This document shows positions 23,319-35,198 of a stretch of 64,000 bases of DNA, piece by piece. Below the pieces are notes generated by a model. The model was given only the letters and a program-made list of their open reading frames with translations. It was not told the origin of the DNA and searched no databases. Numbering within the stretch: position 1 is the first letter of the stretch; the number at the start of each line of letters is the position of its first letter. Location of the stretch: positions 3,348,001-3,412,000 of the forward strand of contig JBANDB010000008.1 of NCBI GenBank assembly GCA_037576215.1, read 5' to 3'. A program made the position numbers and the translations under genes. This DNA is from Armillaria gallica. Its lineage: Eukaryota > Basidiomycota > Agaricomycetes > Agaricales > Physalacriaceae.

Positions 23319-24914
23319 TTCAGCTTATAGAAAGAGTGAAAAATAGCGTAGAGGGACGGATGAAAGCAGATGGAGGAAAAAGGTTGCCACGATTTAGTAT
23401 GCACTCTGGATTGCCGGCTTTAATAACGTGGGTTGTCGGAAGGAAGCACACGAGAATCGATTACAAAAGAGTAGTAATCGAAGCGCCAGAACCAGGAGGA
23501 ACGCTTTATATCCCTTTCACGGCAGCATGGAATGAAGGAAAATGAGGAGAGCTTAAGATTTCGATCCCGTGGGATGTATTGCACAACAGAAGAGAGTATT
23601 TTTGCGCGGGTTAAGCTGGGGGTCGCCCGGATTGTAGCACCTGATGCAAAGAAGCTAATTACACATGCGAAGATAAAAGTGGCGCGCGTACGTACAAAGC
23701 CGTTGGTTCCGTAGACATGCGCCTTCTCTATGGAAAGTTGAGGCACGGTTTCAATAAATCTTTGCACAGAATAATGCATAACCGTAGGCGGCTACAGGCT
23801 ATTATCCCACCTATCCATCCATAGAAAAAAACATGCCGTTTTTCAAGCTATAGTCCAGGGTGCAGCAGCCGGAGCAAGAAACTTCAATCCTAAAGTAATT
23901 TATTCCTTCGAACGCGTGACAACGGTAGGCACGCGCCAACTGACGATCTGGAATCGGGAGGCGCAAACTCAAGGTGCAGATTTGCCGAACGCACACGTTC
24001 CTGGACCGCACCGACACGCTGCGGCTTGCCGGATTATCAACTTCCCAAATTCATCGGAAATTGAGAAAAGCTACATGGGCCTCTCCGACCCTTTGGTCGT
24101 CAGAGAAAAGCGCATCCGGAGGGATATCAGAACTTTCGTAGACAGATGTCCGAGGGAGTACGGAATACATGGAGGGGCTGATCTGATATTGCGGTAGCAG
24201 ACCGGGACAAGATAAAGAAACGCGCGACTGGAAGCAAGCCTGTGTAAATGGAATGCCTTGTGATATGAAGTCATTTGCTGACCTTCGATATAAGAGTATA
24301 TCAGCACGATGTCATTTATTACGCCGTTACTCGACTTCGCTCTCACCAATTGGGACATGAAAATGCGGACGGCAGGAAAACATATCGAGAGAAAGATGAT
24401 TCTTCCTTGCCTTCAATGGAACTCTGCAAGACGTCCTTGTAAGCAGAGCTACGTTGACAATCGAAAACAGGAAATACGCGGCATGTTACTCGGCTAAGAT
24501 ACCAATACTGAGTTTGTCTTACAGCCATTCCTACGGTGATCCCAATAGAAAATCGAGGTGCGCATTAATGCAGAGCAGAAGGTACCGCGGAGAACAAGTG
24601 ACGAATATCGGTTGCATCCAACAAAGTTGTCTCCAGCCCGAGCTGCAAAGTTTTGTTAGTAGTCAAACAGTCGCAGATATTGCGCGTTCAGACGTATCGG
24701 TGAACTCTTGAGCGTACTTCGTACTAGGTGCATCTGGAAGATTTGTGTGGTATTCTGACGAGAAAAGCCATCTGTAGTTGCAATATGGTGGTAGAGCAAT
24801 GCGTGCAGGCCGACCGGGCTACTGGCTGCCGTCACTTTAAACCATTCATATATTTTGTGGAATCCGAGCCCTTTTGTAGGTCTTCGTTTACATTCCGCGA
24901 AAAAAGCGTAGCTA
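23319..24914. other. Gene-poor region
   Basis: Upstream of the DUF6534 gene and downstream of the deaminase-fold gene. Several open frames up to 119 residues exist on both strands (23420-23779, 24071-24358). None shows a domain, membrane topology or splice support, and codon usage is unremarkable. No repeats were recognised. Confidence 0.45.
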
Positions 24915-26451
24915 CTAGTAACCCGGTGAAAAACTTTCACGATAACACCAAGGGTCATCAAGATATGGATGAAGCCAATGGTAAAACTTGGTAGCGAACA
25001 GCCTGTCAGCTTCAATCGAAAACTTGTTAATGACCCGATCTACAACCTCATTCACCACATTCTGGAAGGAGATATTCTCCGAAGGAGCTGGCAGCATCCA
25101 GTCATTGTCGACAATACTTTTCGTGGCTGGATCATCACGGGGCGTAAACACGAAACTGACCCCAGCGTTCGAAATCTCCTCGAAAACTTCGGCGTAGAGG
25201 ATGCAGACCTCGCACATCCGCTTGCTCGATCCGACAGTGTTCCCAATCACCGATATATCGGAGCTGCGGAGGAAATTCATGATCTGGATCTCTGGGTGTG
25301 GACGAAGGATTCGAGGTCTTCCCTCCTTCCAGGCAGAGTCGACAAGCCTCATACTTCTTACTTGAAACCACGCGTCGAGGTCATCCTCCGAGAATTTAAC
25401 CGACTGACGGCGGAGAATAGAAGCAAGGGTCTCGCGTAGGCTAGTTGGGAAGGTAACTGTCTTTGGCGTTGTACTTCCCACCCATATGATGCTGCAGAAC
25501 GAGCCACCATACGTTTATGAGCAGACCGACAACTCTTCATCCAGGGACCGGCAAAATACAATGCCCCGGAGTAGTAGAACTGTACCCTCCAGAGACGACG
25601 GACTGTCTGTCGAAAGAAGTAGGAAGCATCTGCTTCGGGAAAATCGCGACGGCACCCATCTCGGAAAAAGCTTGATTTGAAGAGAGCGCGGGATAGACTG
25701 GTAATGCGTATGAAGTACTGAACTTGCAGTTCGCGGCTTTGATAGGATTGCGCAGCATAGTCTTCATCAAGAATAACCTCGAAGATCTTTCTAAACATCG
25801 CGTGGTTATCCCCATCCGTGTAATGGCGAGCGAGGGCGATAATGTCAGTGGATCTCTCTCCACCCTTCTTCTTCGTTGTACGCCAAGACTGCCATGCGCG
25901 GACAAGGCTGTCTAACGTTTCGAACCCTCCGTTCGCGAGGAACTGTGTTCTCAGCATTGCAATTTTCCGGAGGAATCGCTTCCAAACGCGATCGACAATG
26001 CAGTCCATAACTTTTTTCGTGTCCTGAAAGACATCCGCTTGCTGTCCTGTGGCCAATAAATGATTCTGAGAGTCAAAGATCTCGCGACAAACAGCGAGAA
26101 ATTGATCAGAATATTCGTGATCTGTCTGGTCGGCCACGCCGCGGCTCGTTGCAATGTAGAGTACGTAGGAATCCATTGTAAGAGAGGCAGCGACTGACAC
26201 TTTATCATAGTCAGAGTCACCACTAGCGTCACGGACGAAGCATCGAGAGATCCAGTTCAAAAACAACAGGGGTTTGGTTGATTCCTCGTCAATAATGTAA
26301 TCGTTTGTCCACAAGTGATGTGGGAGAATATTGCGCCTTCCTCGCGGTGAGAGATTGAGGGATGTCAAAAGACGGAGCTGAGGATCCAGGGGCTAGCAAA
26401 AAGAGCTGTGAGCTGACCTTGAGGGGAACTGAGAGCACCGACCTGCGCCAT
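24915..26451 (-). CDS. OTT_1508-like deaminase-fold protein
   Basis: The C-terminal part carries HPEIQIMNFLRSSDI followed 20 residues on by SSKRMCEVCILYAEVF. This His-Pro-Glu...Cys-x-x-Cys arrangement is the zinc-site pattern of the predicted OTT_1508 deaminase-like family that is expanded in mushrooms. The N-terminus begins MAQ at 26451, then a 50-nt intron leads into PLDPQLRLLTSLNLSPRG and a long helical region (VMDCIVDRVWKRFLRKIAML). The two large frames must be joined around 25440-25570, where an intron or a lost base remains unresolved. The protein ends SFSPGY at 24915. Substrate and role are unknown; it diverges from NOT3/5 by 216 bp. Confidence 0.65.
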
Positions 26452-26667
26452 TTTCGTTTCTCTCTGTGTTACTGATGGTCAAATAAAAGTTCAAACATAC
26501 ATTCCACTTCAGGAGACAATGTCCGATTCGGACTGTGTCCAATTCAGGGCCGGCCCATTCAAAACGGGTTCAACGTCACGGTTTACATGTGTTTGGCAAT
26601 ACCCTCTTTCACCTAGCTTGACCACCCGTACAACTCGCACAGCTCAGGATATTCGCGTGTGTTCGCC

Positions 26668-29396
26668 ATGGCGGCACGGAAACTTCAAAGTTAGTCTGTT
26701 TCTGCTATAAAATAGAATATACACTAATTTTCACTCAGCCGAAATCGACCGCACCTTGAAAAAGGTCTCCGAAGGTGTCGACCTCTTCGAGAGTATATAC
26801 GAGAAGATGCAAGCCTCAACGAACCAGACGCAGAAGGAGAAGCTCGAAATGGATCTCAAGACGCAAATCAAGAAATTGCAGCGACTACGAGATCAGATCA
26901 AGACTTGGGTGGCCAGTAATGACATTAAGGACAAGTCGCAGCTGTTGGAGAACCGGAGGTTGATCGAAACGGTGAGCAGCCTATTGCATTGCGTTGTTTC
27001 TGCCGTGTATTCTCTTCATCCATGCAATGAAAATGAGAATACACGCGTCGTTGGATCTCAGCACTTCACCATGCTGATGCCACCTTGCCTCTTTAGCAAA
27101 TGGAAAAGTTCAAAGCCTGTGAGAAGGAAATGAAGACGAAAGCGTTCTCTACAATTGGTCTCATACAAGCCGCGAAACTTGACCCGAAAGAACAGGAGAA
27201 GGAAGAGGAAACCTTATGGCTACAAGGCAAAGTCGAAGAACTTCAGATGCAAATTGAGCAAGCGGAGGCAGAGATCGAGGCCCTACAGGGTACAGGTAAG
27301 AAGAGAGGGAAGGCGTCGTCGACGGCCGGTCGCTTGGAGGAGCTCGAGCATCTAAATGAGCGACGGAAATGGCACGTCAGCCGGCTGGAGCTTGTTTTAC
27401 GGCTCCTACAGAACGGATCCCTGACAACAGAGAAAGTCACAGAGCTTCATGAAGATGTGTCATATTTCGTGGAAAGCAATACGGTTCGTTGGGTCGCGTT
27501 TGTCTTTGTCAGTTTTGAAATGGAACAATGGATACAGGAAGAAGACTTCGACGAAGATGAGGGCATATACGACGAACTCAATCTGGACGAGGAAGAAGAG
27601 AAATTCGGTCTGCCCGCAGGCGATGATGACGACAGCGATGAATCCGACGGACACAGCGAAGGTAATGTCCCAAGTCAATGTCTGTATTGGGCACTGTTTG
27701 AAAGTGTCCCAGTGGACCTACCGCCACGAACGCCAAAGAAACACGATGAGGAAAGCGTTACGAGCAGCAAACAGCACGAAAGTCCAATACTAAAGAAGTC
27801 GACATTACAGCTACGGAGTAAGTTGTTTGCAATGCTTCAATAGCATGTTGGCTGAAACGTTCCGTTCGCAGAACATTCTGTGGACAGTATGCATACACTT
27901 TGGATCTACATCTTTCATCATCTGAATTCTTCCAGTAGCAAAGCCTCCACCTCCAAATCCGAATTTTGCCCAGCAGCCTATGTCGAGCATAGTGAAGGCA
28001 GGCCTGCCTACGCCTCGGCCGGTAGCTACACTACCACCTATACGGTATGCAACAGCTGCTGCGGCTGCGGTGGCACCACCGCCTCCACCGCCGTCGGTGC
28101 CAGCGACGACAGTAGTGACACCTCCAACATCAAATGCCCCTCCGTTGTCGGCCGTTCCTCCAATATCATCACAATCGGAACAGGCTGTTCTATCGTCGCC
28201 AAGCTTGACGCATCCGTCTGTAACGAGCCCCATGCTATCATCCGCTGCTTCACAGCAGCCCGATGGGTCGTTCTATTCCAGCCAGGAATCACCGGCGGTG
28301 TCAGAAGCCGTACCAAGTTCAATTGATGGCCCTGCAGCGACGTCTTCGCCTCAAAGGATGCTAGCAACGCGGATAGGTGTGTTTAAGTCATTTTTCAGAT
28401 GTAAAAATCTAACGCTGTCAATAGAATCGGCATCTGAACTCAAGGTGGCTGCCCAGTCACCCAGCGTATCGGTGCAAACCTAAATTTTTATTCGCCCTTC
28501 AACACTGACATGTCTGTAGCATGTGCTGGCAATCTCTTCTGACCCGGCTGCCAACGGCTCAGCGCAGATGCAACCATTGCCTTCGCCCCTGCCACAGCAG
28601 GTTCAGCAAGCACCCGGCGCCTCAACGTCCGGTTCGTCACCTTTACCCTCACAGGCACAAGTACCGCAGTTTCCCCCTGGCGTCAAAGTACCAGCAGAGA
28701 CAATATCTGCGCAACAGCAACCAGGCCATCGGCTGCTCCCGGCGCCTTCCCTGGCTCTCTCTCAGATCTGGTCGTGTCGTTTGAGAGTGTAAAGCAAAAA
28801 GGTGCGTGAAGCCTTGATGTCCTTGCTCATGTTGGCTCATGTCACTTGCAGCTCTACGGTTGCCGAACAATGATAACGTACACAAGATGCTCGAGGGTGG
28901 TTATTCGAGTATGCCCCAACCCCAGGATACTGAGAAGTATGTGCTATGATGTCCTTTCGTCCTACTAGACTTCTGAAATTTCTTTGCCAGACCTAAATAT
29001 TATGTCCCGAGAACGCCCTACCAAACAGCGTCGTATTACCCTCAGACACCGCATGCTCTGCTGAGTACCCCTGCCATATTTTCACAGCTGGATGTGGAAA
29101 CGCTGTTTTATGTATTCTACTTCCTCCCGGGGACATATCAGCAGTGAGCTTAGGTTCTTTTCTGCGTATCCACTACTGACATCGTCATCAGATATCTTGC
29201 GGCTAAGGAACTGAAACGTCAGTCGTGGCGATTCCATGTCAAGTATCTGACATGGTTCCAACGACACTCCGAACCCCAGGCTATAACGGAAGAATATGAG
29301 CAAGGGGTCTACGTGTACTTTGACTGGGAAGGGTCATGGTGTCAAAGAAAGAAGAGCGATTTCCGCTTCGAGTATCGCTATCTCTCAGAAGAGTGA
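26668..29396 (+). CDS. NOT3: CCR4-NOT complex subunit NOT3/NOT5
   Basis: Scaffold subunit of the CCR4-NOT deadenylase and transcription complex. Exon 1 is MAARKLQ, then [24 protein letters not shown] opens the NOT3 N-terminal coiled coil (to about residue 240: [29 protein letters not shown]). The centre is acidic, then Pro/Ala/Ser-rich. The C-terminal NOT box is intact: [62 protein letters not shown] and [27 protein letters not shown]. Around 28720 the frame shifts before [18 protein letters not shown]; an extra C in the CC run would restore it. It stops at 29396. At least eight introns are inferred. Confidence 0.92.
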
Positions 29397-29547
29397 TCGT
29401 GATTCTTCATTTTGCTTGACCTTTTAGGTCAAGGTGCTTTATTCACGTTGACATATATATATCAACCTCATTGTATCTCATAAGGAATGAGACGGACGCG
29501 CGATTTTGTGATTATATGATTGTATAGATCTGAGCTGAACGATAGTT

Positions 29548-30186
29548 TTAATCCAAGGTTACGACAGACCCCAGAGCCTCGAAGGTCGCTTTGAGTTTTT
29601 CCGCCTCCTCCTTTGGCAAGTTCTCCTTCAGCACTTTGGGTAGTGATTCTACGAATTTCTTGGCCTGAAAAAGATACGCCGGTGAACATTTCGATATTAA
29701 AAAAGATGTTCGGAGACGCACGTCTATGAGAGTAAGATTTGGCACCAGTGCCTTGACCTCCCGAATGACCTTTGGCTTGGACCCAGCATCGAAAGACTCG
29801 AGCTTAACGTTGAAAACTGTCTTCTCCTTGGGCTTCTCTGCTTCGGGTTCATCAGCGGCAGCCGCGGGTGCTGCTGCTGCAGGCGCCGCGGCTGGCATGG
29901 CGATCTCTTGGATATTGAGGCGCGACTACAATGGTCGTAAAAACCAGCAGATGCTAAACGCAGCATTCCGACGCACCTTGAGGAGTGTAACGAGATCAGC
30001 GGCCTGCAGGAGGGTCAAGCCGGAAATATCGTCGACGATGCGGTTTATCGTTGCGTCCTTGGAGGTCGACGGTGGTGGTGGTGGCGGTGGAGCAGACTTA
30101 GCTGGTTCCGTAGCTGTTGCCAGGCATCTTCGTGAGGTGGAGAGTATTGAATGTCTGGGAACGAAATTATGAGGCAAGGAAGGCAT
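29548..30186 (-). CDS. Mitochondrial ribosomal protein bL12m
   Basis: Mitochondrial homologue of the L7/L12 stalk protein that recruits translation factors. The N-terminal dimerisation domain reads INRIVDDISGLTLLQAADLVTLLK. An Ala/Pro-rich hinge follows, then the CTD: EKTVFNVKLESFDAGSKPKVIREVKAL, LTLID/AKKFVESLPK and VLKENLPKEEAEKLKATFEALG. It ends SVVTLD. The ATG at 30186 (MPSLPHNFVPRHS) begins a plausible mitochondrial presequence. A well-formed GTATGT...TTTAG intron upstream and an ATGGCCATGGCA exon at about 30303-30314 suggest an extra 5' exon. The frames there do not join cleanly, so the start is uncertain. Confidence 0.87.
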
Positions 30187-30623
30187 CGAGAAAAGTGAAC
30201 TGGGCGCACCGGGAGCGGGGAAGGGAAAGGCGGATAGCACGAGAACACGACGACTAAAGATATTATCAAGTCAGTGAAGAAGAAAAAACACAGAAACGGA
30301 AACATACTGCCATGGCCATACTCGGAATTGGACGCGCGAGGTGGACGTGACGAGTTCTGAAAATTCAGGTCGGTGTTGTGACTTATTTGGTATCAGCTTG
30401 AGGTCCCTAGGGGCTTGAGTTCACTAATTTTTGACGCTCACCCGACGCTCACCTCTACGCACAATTACAGTATTCTTTGAATCTTGACATATATGAATTT
30501 ATCATTTCCTCGTACTTGTAGCAGGAGTACAATTACTTCGACGAGCGAATCGGCACGGATCGGAAAGTCAGCTTTCCTTCCGAATTTCCAAATACGGGAG
30601 AGCCCATTTGAAATCAAACAGTG

Positions 30624-32075
30624 ATGAGTGCAGTACGAGGACTCACCGCGGCACTAAATAATCGTGCAAGATTCAAGTTCAAGGTATCTTCACCTGAATG
30701 TAGACGAATTTCTTTCTCATCTCTACTAGTTGCCTGAATTTTCCGTGGATCACCTCGTGGTAGGGGGAGGCAAGATATATGACTAATTGTCTGTGGTACG
30801 AACACTGAAGGAAACTCAGGCGTCGTGGGGTTAGCAATAGCGCGCCATCTGTGCCGCAGCTTTCCCTCAAAGACAACGTATCTCGTAGAGAGGCACGGCC
30901 ACCCAGGCGAAGAAACCAGGCAAGTCTGACTCTGCAATACACTGGCACTTCGCTAACGGCGTTGCTGCAGTTCCCGAAATTCTGAAGTGATACATTCTGG
31001 TAAATAATTGCAGTACTAGATCTGCTGGGATGTCTCTAAAGGATCCCAGGTCTCTATTATCCCCCGGATTCTCTCAAAACGCGCTTTTGTCTGCGCGGTA
31101 GACAATTGCTCTATCAGTACTGCAATTCCCACCACATACCCCATCGTAAGACCGGAAAGATAGTCGTTGCACACGACGACCAGCTACCGTATATCGAAAA
31201 CCTTCATACTAAAGCTCGGAGTCTCAAGCCACCTGCATATTTCCACGAACATGAACCTGTCCTGCCCACAGAACTCATCAGTGGCGACGCCGCCCGTGCT
31301 ATGGAACCGAATCTATCTCCAGACATAGCAGCCGCGCTCTGGTGTCCCGAGACTGGAATAATAGACTCTCACACGCTCATGGAAAGTTTCGAATCGGAAA
31401 TCACGGATTCGGTCTACTCTACCCGAATCCTTCGCGTCGACCCAGCAGAAAACGGCTGGGTCGTACAGACGCTGACCGGTGATGCCCAAGAACCTGATTC
31501 CATTCTAGCGCACACCGTTGTCAATGCAGCAGGCCTGTCGGCTCCATTTATACTCAACTCCATACTCCCACCCAACAGCATATGCCAATGTACTTTGCAC
31601 GAGGCTCATACGCGTCGTATAATGGCCCAGGCATTGCTGGAATCTCCCACCTCATCTACCCATGTCCAGAGACAGGTCCCAACGCACACGCATTCCACTC
31701 TTAGGCACTCATCTCACTATCGATTTGCAAGGCAAAGTACGCTTTGGACCAGACCTTGAATGGCTTTCCCCCAGTCCTGAGGAAGAAGTTGACTTTTGGA
31801 GACAACATCTCGTCCCAGATGGATCAAGGCTGGCAGAGATGCACAACGCCGTCACTCGCTACTTACCGGAGGTATCTCTCGGGGGAATGCAAACAGATTA
31901 CGTTGGAATCAGACCTAAGATAGCCTCGCCAAATAGCGGTTTCCAGGATTTCGTGATCAGGTTGGATGGGAGTGGGAAAAACCCTATGGTCAGCCTTCTG
32001 GGTATTGAAAGCCCCGGTTTGACCAGTTGCATGGCGCTGGCAGAATACGTGGTAGAAGATTTGCTCAAAAAATAG
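30624..32075 (+). CDS. L-2-hydroxyglutarate dehydrogenase (FAD-dependent)
   Basis: Mitochondrial FAD enzyme that oxidises the metabolic by-product L-2-hydroxyglutarate to 2-oxoglutarate. Exon 1 gives MSAVRGLTAALNNRARFKFK. Then LPEFSVDHLVVGGG/VVGLAIARHL forms the Rossmann GxGxxG motif, followed by [22 protein letters not shown], the family signature. HRKTGKIVV, WCPETGIIDSHTLM, VVNAAGLSAPF, MYFARGSYASYNGPGIAG, GPDLEWL and SLLGIESPGLTSCMALAEYV follow. Two introns (30770-30819 and 30920-30970) use GC donors. The frame slips near 31580 and near 31700; each needs one added base. The start at 30624 precedes a basic presequence. It converges with NDUFA12 with 32 bp between stops. Confidence 0.88.
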
Positions 32076-32107
32076 AATGTAAATTGCTTTCTTGATACAG
32101 AATGAAT

Positions 32108-32735
32108 TTAACCACGGGACGTCACTTTGGGCTCCCAGGCGTTTATCTTGGGAGCAACGGTGTTGTATGGCTTGTACGCGCCACGGGTGCCAGTAAGGTT
32201 TTCGGTCCATTCCTAGCGAGGTCCGTTATTAAAGCACCAATGCGCCGCCTGCCAGTTGGGCTCACCTGCTGCCATGCTTGCCTCGAACTCTGCATGATGG
32301 AATCCTGAGTCGGGGGATCCTTCCGGATGTGCTGTATCCACGAATGCCATTCGGGAGGTACCTGCGACGCATGGTAAAAGTGCTGCAGAACCCAATCAGC
32401 GACCTGTTAACCCGAGATAATGGTGAACGTACTTGAGCGTAGTCTACCCATCGGTGACGACCTGTCCTTCATGTCAGCATTTAACATTCACATTCTTCAA
32501 AATAAGCCCTGCACACCAGGAATTTCCTCTTCCGCGTTTCTGTTCTCATAGTACCTGTTTCCAAACCTGCATGCATCGTCAGCGCCCTTCCTGGTCACGG
32601 TAAGTGAGAGGCAGCTTACTGGTCCTTGCCGATATATGTACCTGATTTGGCATCGCCAATGTACTGCATCTGCCTCCACCATTCTCTCAGACCGACTCGG
32701 CGCGCACTGCGCAGAGTTCGAAGTAGCGAGACCAT
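32108..32735 (-). CDS. Complex I accessory subunit NDUFA12 (B17.2)
   Basis: Supernumerary subunit of mitochondrial NADH:ubiquinone oxidoreductase. Exons read MVSLLRTLRSARRVGLREWW, RQMQYIGDAKSGTYIGKDQ, FGNRYYENRNAEEEIPG, RHRWVDYAQ, HFYHASQVPPEWHSWIQHIR and EWTENLTGTRGAYKPYNTV, then INAWEPKVTSRG. This covers the whole family with its usual spacing and C-terminus. Four introns have consensus ends and the frame is intact. The ATG at 32735 is the family start. Confidence 0.94.
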
Positions 32736-33095
32736 TGTTGTTCGATATCAAGGCCAAATACGGTGCCGACCGACTTGACCGACTCTGGCCGCTATTAGTC
32801 ACGTGTTCATGATGACATCACAAATTTCGTATCTCTGTTACATTTATTTAGATACAAAAACATCCTACATTTCGTGCTGTGATCCGCAATAAAGTGGCCG
32901 AATCATAACAGAAAAAAGCTAATAGCCGTAGTCAACGTAGCCATATTACACGTATGCCTACAGTTCAAGAGAAATACAAGAAACCGAATGAAATAAAAAG
33001 GAGCAAAAAGACAAAGAACTTGAGAGAATAAGCAAAATGAGGAAAACATACAAAAGTCTCGTGATAGTCAACGTTCATCCAGCACCGGCTCCGGG
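32736..33095. other. Intergenic region
   Basis: Promoter of NDUFA12 and 3' flank of the Bem1-type gene. It is AT-rich, with no gene or repeat recognised. Confidence 0.5.
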
Positions 33096-35198
33096 CTAGC
33101 CAGCGTATAGAACGTGCTTATCTGTCCCTTCTATCCAAGCCCTCAGCTGCACATCGTCCTGCAATCCCACAAACTGATTCGTCATACTGTCTCGATATCG
33201 CAGATCTGCAACATTTCCGCCCAACCGAGTCTGTACCTTCTCCATCAACTCCGAACGGGTCACCTTGGGATGCACCCTTATCGCAATCAGATCCTCTGAA
33301 CTCTGGTCGTAGATCTTGATCTTCACGAACGCAGTCTGAGGGTTCGTGTGCGAGATTGCGGGCGTCGTCGACGTAGAATGTGATCTGGAGCGCGTACCGG
33401 TACCCGCCTGGGAATTCCGCAGGGAAGATGTCGACGCAGAAGCATGGTGTGACGTGGTTGAGTTCCACCGCGACTGACTATATTGAGGAGAGTGACTGCG
33501 ATCGGGAACGGGGGAGTTGGACCGAGAGTTAGAGGCATATGGGGATGGTGCGCGGTTCAATGAGGAAGAGGACTGGGTTTGTTGGTGGTGATTCTGGGCA
33601 TGGGCGTGTAGGCGTAGGTTCGGTTCGTCGGCCGGTCGGTGTCCATTGGAGGGACCATATGGATGTCGCTCGTATGAGTGCTGCTCCTGAGCTTGGCGCT
33701 GCGGAGAGGGAGCATACCCCTCATCCTCATAATCTGATCCATCACTCTTGTCGCCGTATTCATCTATCCGCATAAGACCGAGGGTATCACGGACTTCGCT
33801 TCCGTATTCCTCGATTTCCCTCGATAAATCATCGTTTATCAACGCCTCAACCTCTCCAACTCTCGCTTCCGCCGGATGCTCGACGTCACCAGGCTTAAGT
33901 GCCAAGAACTCCCTAACAACACGGTGTTCCAGGATGTATTTTGCGCCATCAGTGCTCAAATTGCAAAGGCGGTGCAAGTAGTCATTTAACTCAGCTCTCC
34001 GAGTCGCCGTGAGAGTGTCATCTACACTTGTGGCTGGGCCGGGCATGAAGGGCAATATCCGCGAGTTGGGCTCTTCGCGACCTGCTTCCTGTGGAAACGA
34101 GTTAAGCAAAGAGACTTGGAAGTCATAAAAGTCGTTGTATATCCGAAATAGAATCAAGTGTTTTGCCGGTGGAAGATGCTTCTCGCCTAAAGGAGGGTAT
34201 GGTTGGAAGATGGCATCGATTCGGAACCAATACTCCTCCATTTCAAAGTGAAAGGAGACCACATCTGCAGAGAGGAGAATGCCTTCAGGAAGGCACTCCT
34301 GCTCCTGTGGTGGCACGTCGGTGTAGGGCAGAGACTGTTTGTGAGGCGATGGGCCTTGGACGTAGATATCGGGATCGGTAGGTTGGGAATTAGTGGTTGG
34401 TTGAGCGTGGGTGACAAATGGACTGTTGGGAACAGATTCACGGTTGTTGGGCGAGTCGATGACACCCAGAGAGATGCTGTTTTGTTTGTAATTGTACATG
34501 GCACGCTTCCAGTCTTCGACTTTAGGTAGTTCTCCACCATCCATGAGGGCATCGACATCGGGAACCGGCAATCCAGTGGCTGGATCATGGATCTGGACGA
34601 ACGAGACGGGAATGAGGCCTGGACGGCCCAGGCGACCGATGGGTTTGGCCACAAACCATTCGCGATTAGACTGTGCAACGACAGTAATGGCGTCGTTTTG
34701 CTTAGCATCGAGCTCATCAGCACGCTCGGCTTCAAAGTCGTGTAGCACGATGGCATAGAATGTTTTTGACGGTTTCATCTTTCCGGAAACTGGCAAAGTG
34801 CTAGATGATGGTACGGCTTCAGGAGCAGTAGGGGAATGACTAGAATGTCTAGCACCGATATGAGCTATGAATTGTAAGAGAACACAACGACGCACATCGA
34901 AGAAGTCTTGCTAAATTCCTCAAACATTGCTTTTGGAACGAGTCCGCGAGCACCAGTAACAGGATTATGCGCCTCGTACCAAGACCCCTGGTCGCCTAGC
35001 ACATAAAAGAAATCCCCCTTCTGGAAAGGCAGCTCCTGTGGTGCCTGCGGCCGGTACGGCGAGACAGCCTTGATGACCTTCTGGGGTGGCATAATAGATG
35101 TAGGGGGCTTGGATACTGAGGGCAGTGGAATGGGGGTCGAAATGTGGTTGCGAACCGAGTCCTTGTGCCCATTGAGGGACTTCCTGATAGACTTCATC
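33096..35198 (-). CDS. BEM1: Bem1/Scd2-type polarity scaffold (SH3-SH3-PX-PB1)
   Basis: Scaffold that links Cdc42, its exchange factor and PAK kinases at sites of polarised growth. The start MKSIRKSLNGH at 35198 is followed by a first SH3 domain (AVSPYRPQAPQELPFQKGDFF, GSWYEAHNPVTGARGLVP). One intron, 34859-34908 approximately, leads to a second SH3 (AIVLHDFEAERADELDAKQND, WFVAKPIGRLGRPGLIPVSFV). A PX domain follows (DVVSFHFEMEEYWFRIDAIF, LILFRIYNDFYDFQVSLL, LPFMPGPA). After a His/Gln/Ser-rich linker the C-terminal PB1 domain reads FVKIKIYDQSSEDLIAIRV...GGNVADLRYRD. Domain order matches Bem1/Scd2 exactly, and the frame is intact. Confidence 0.94.
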
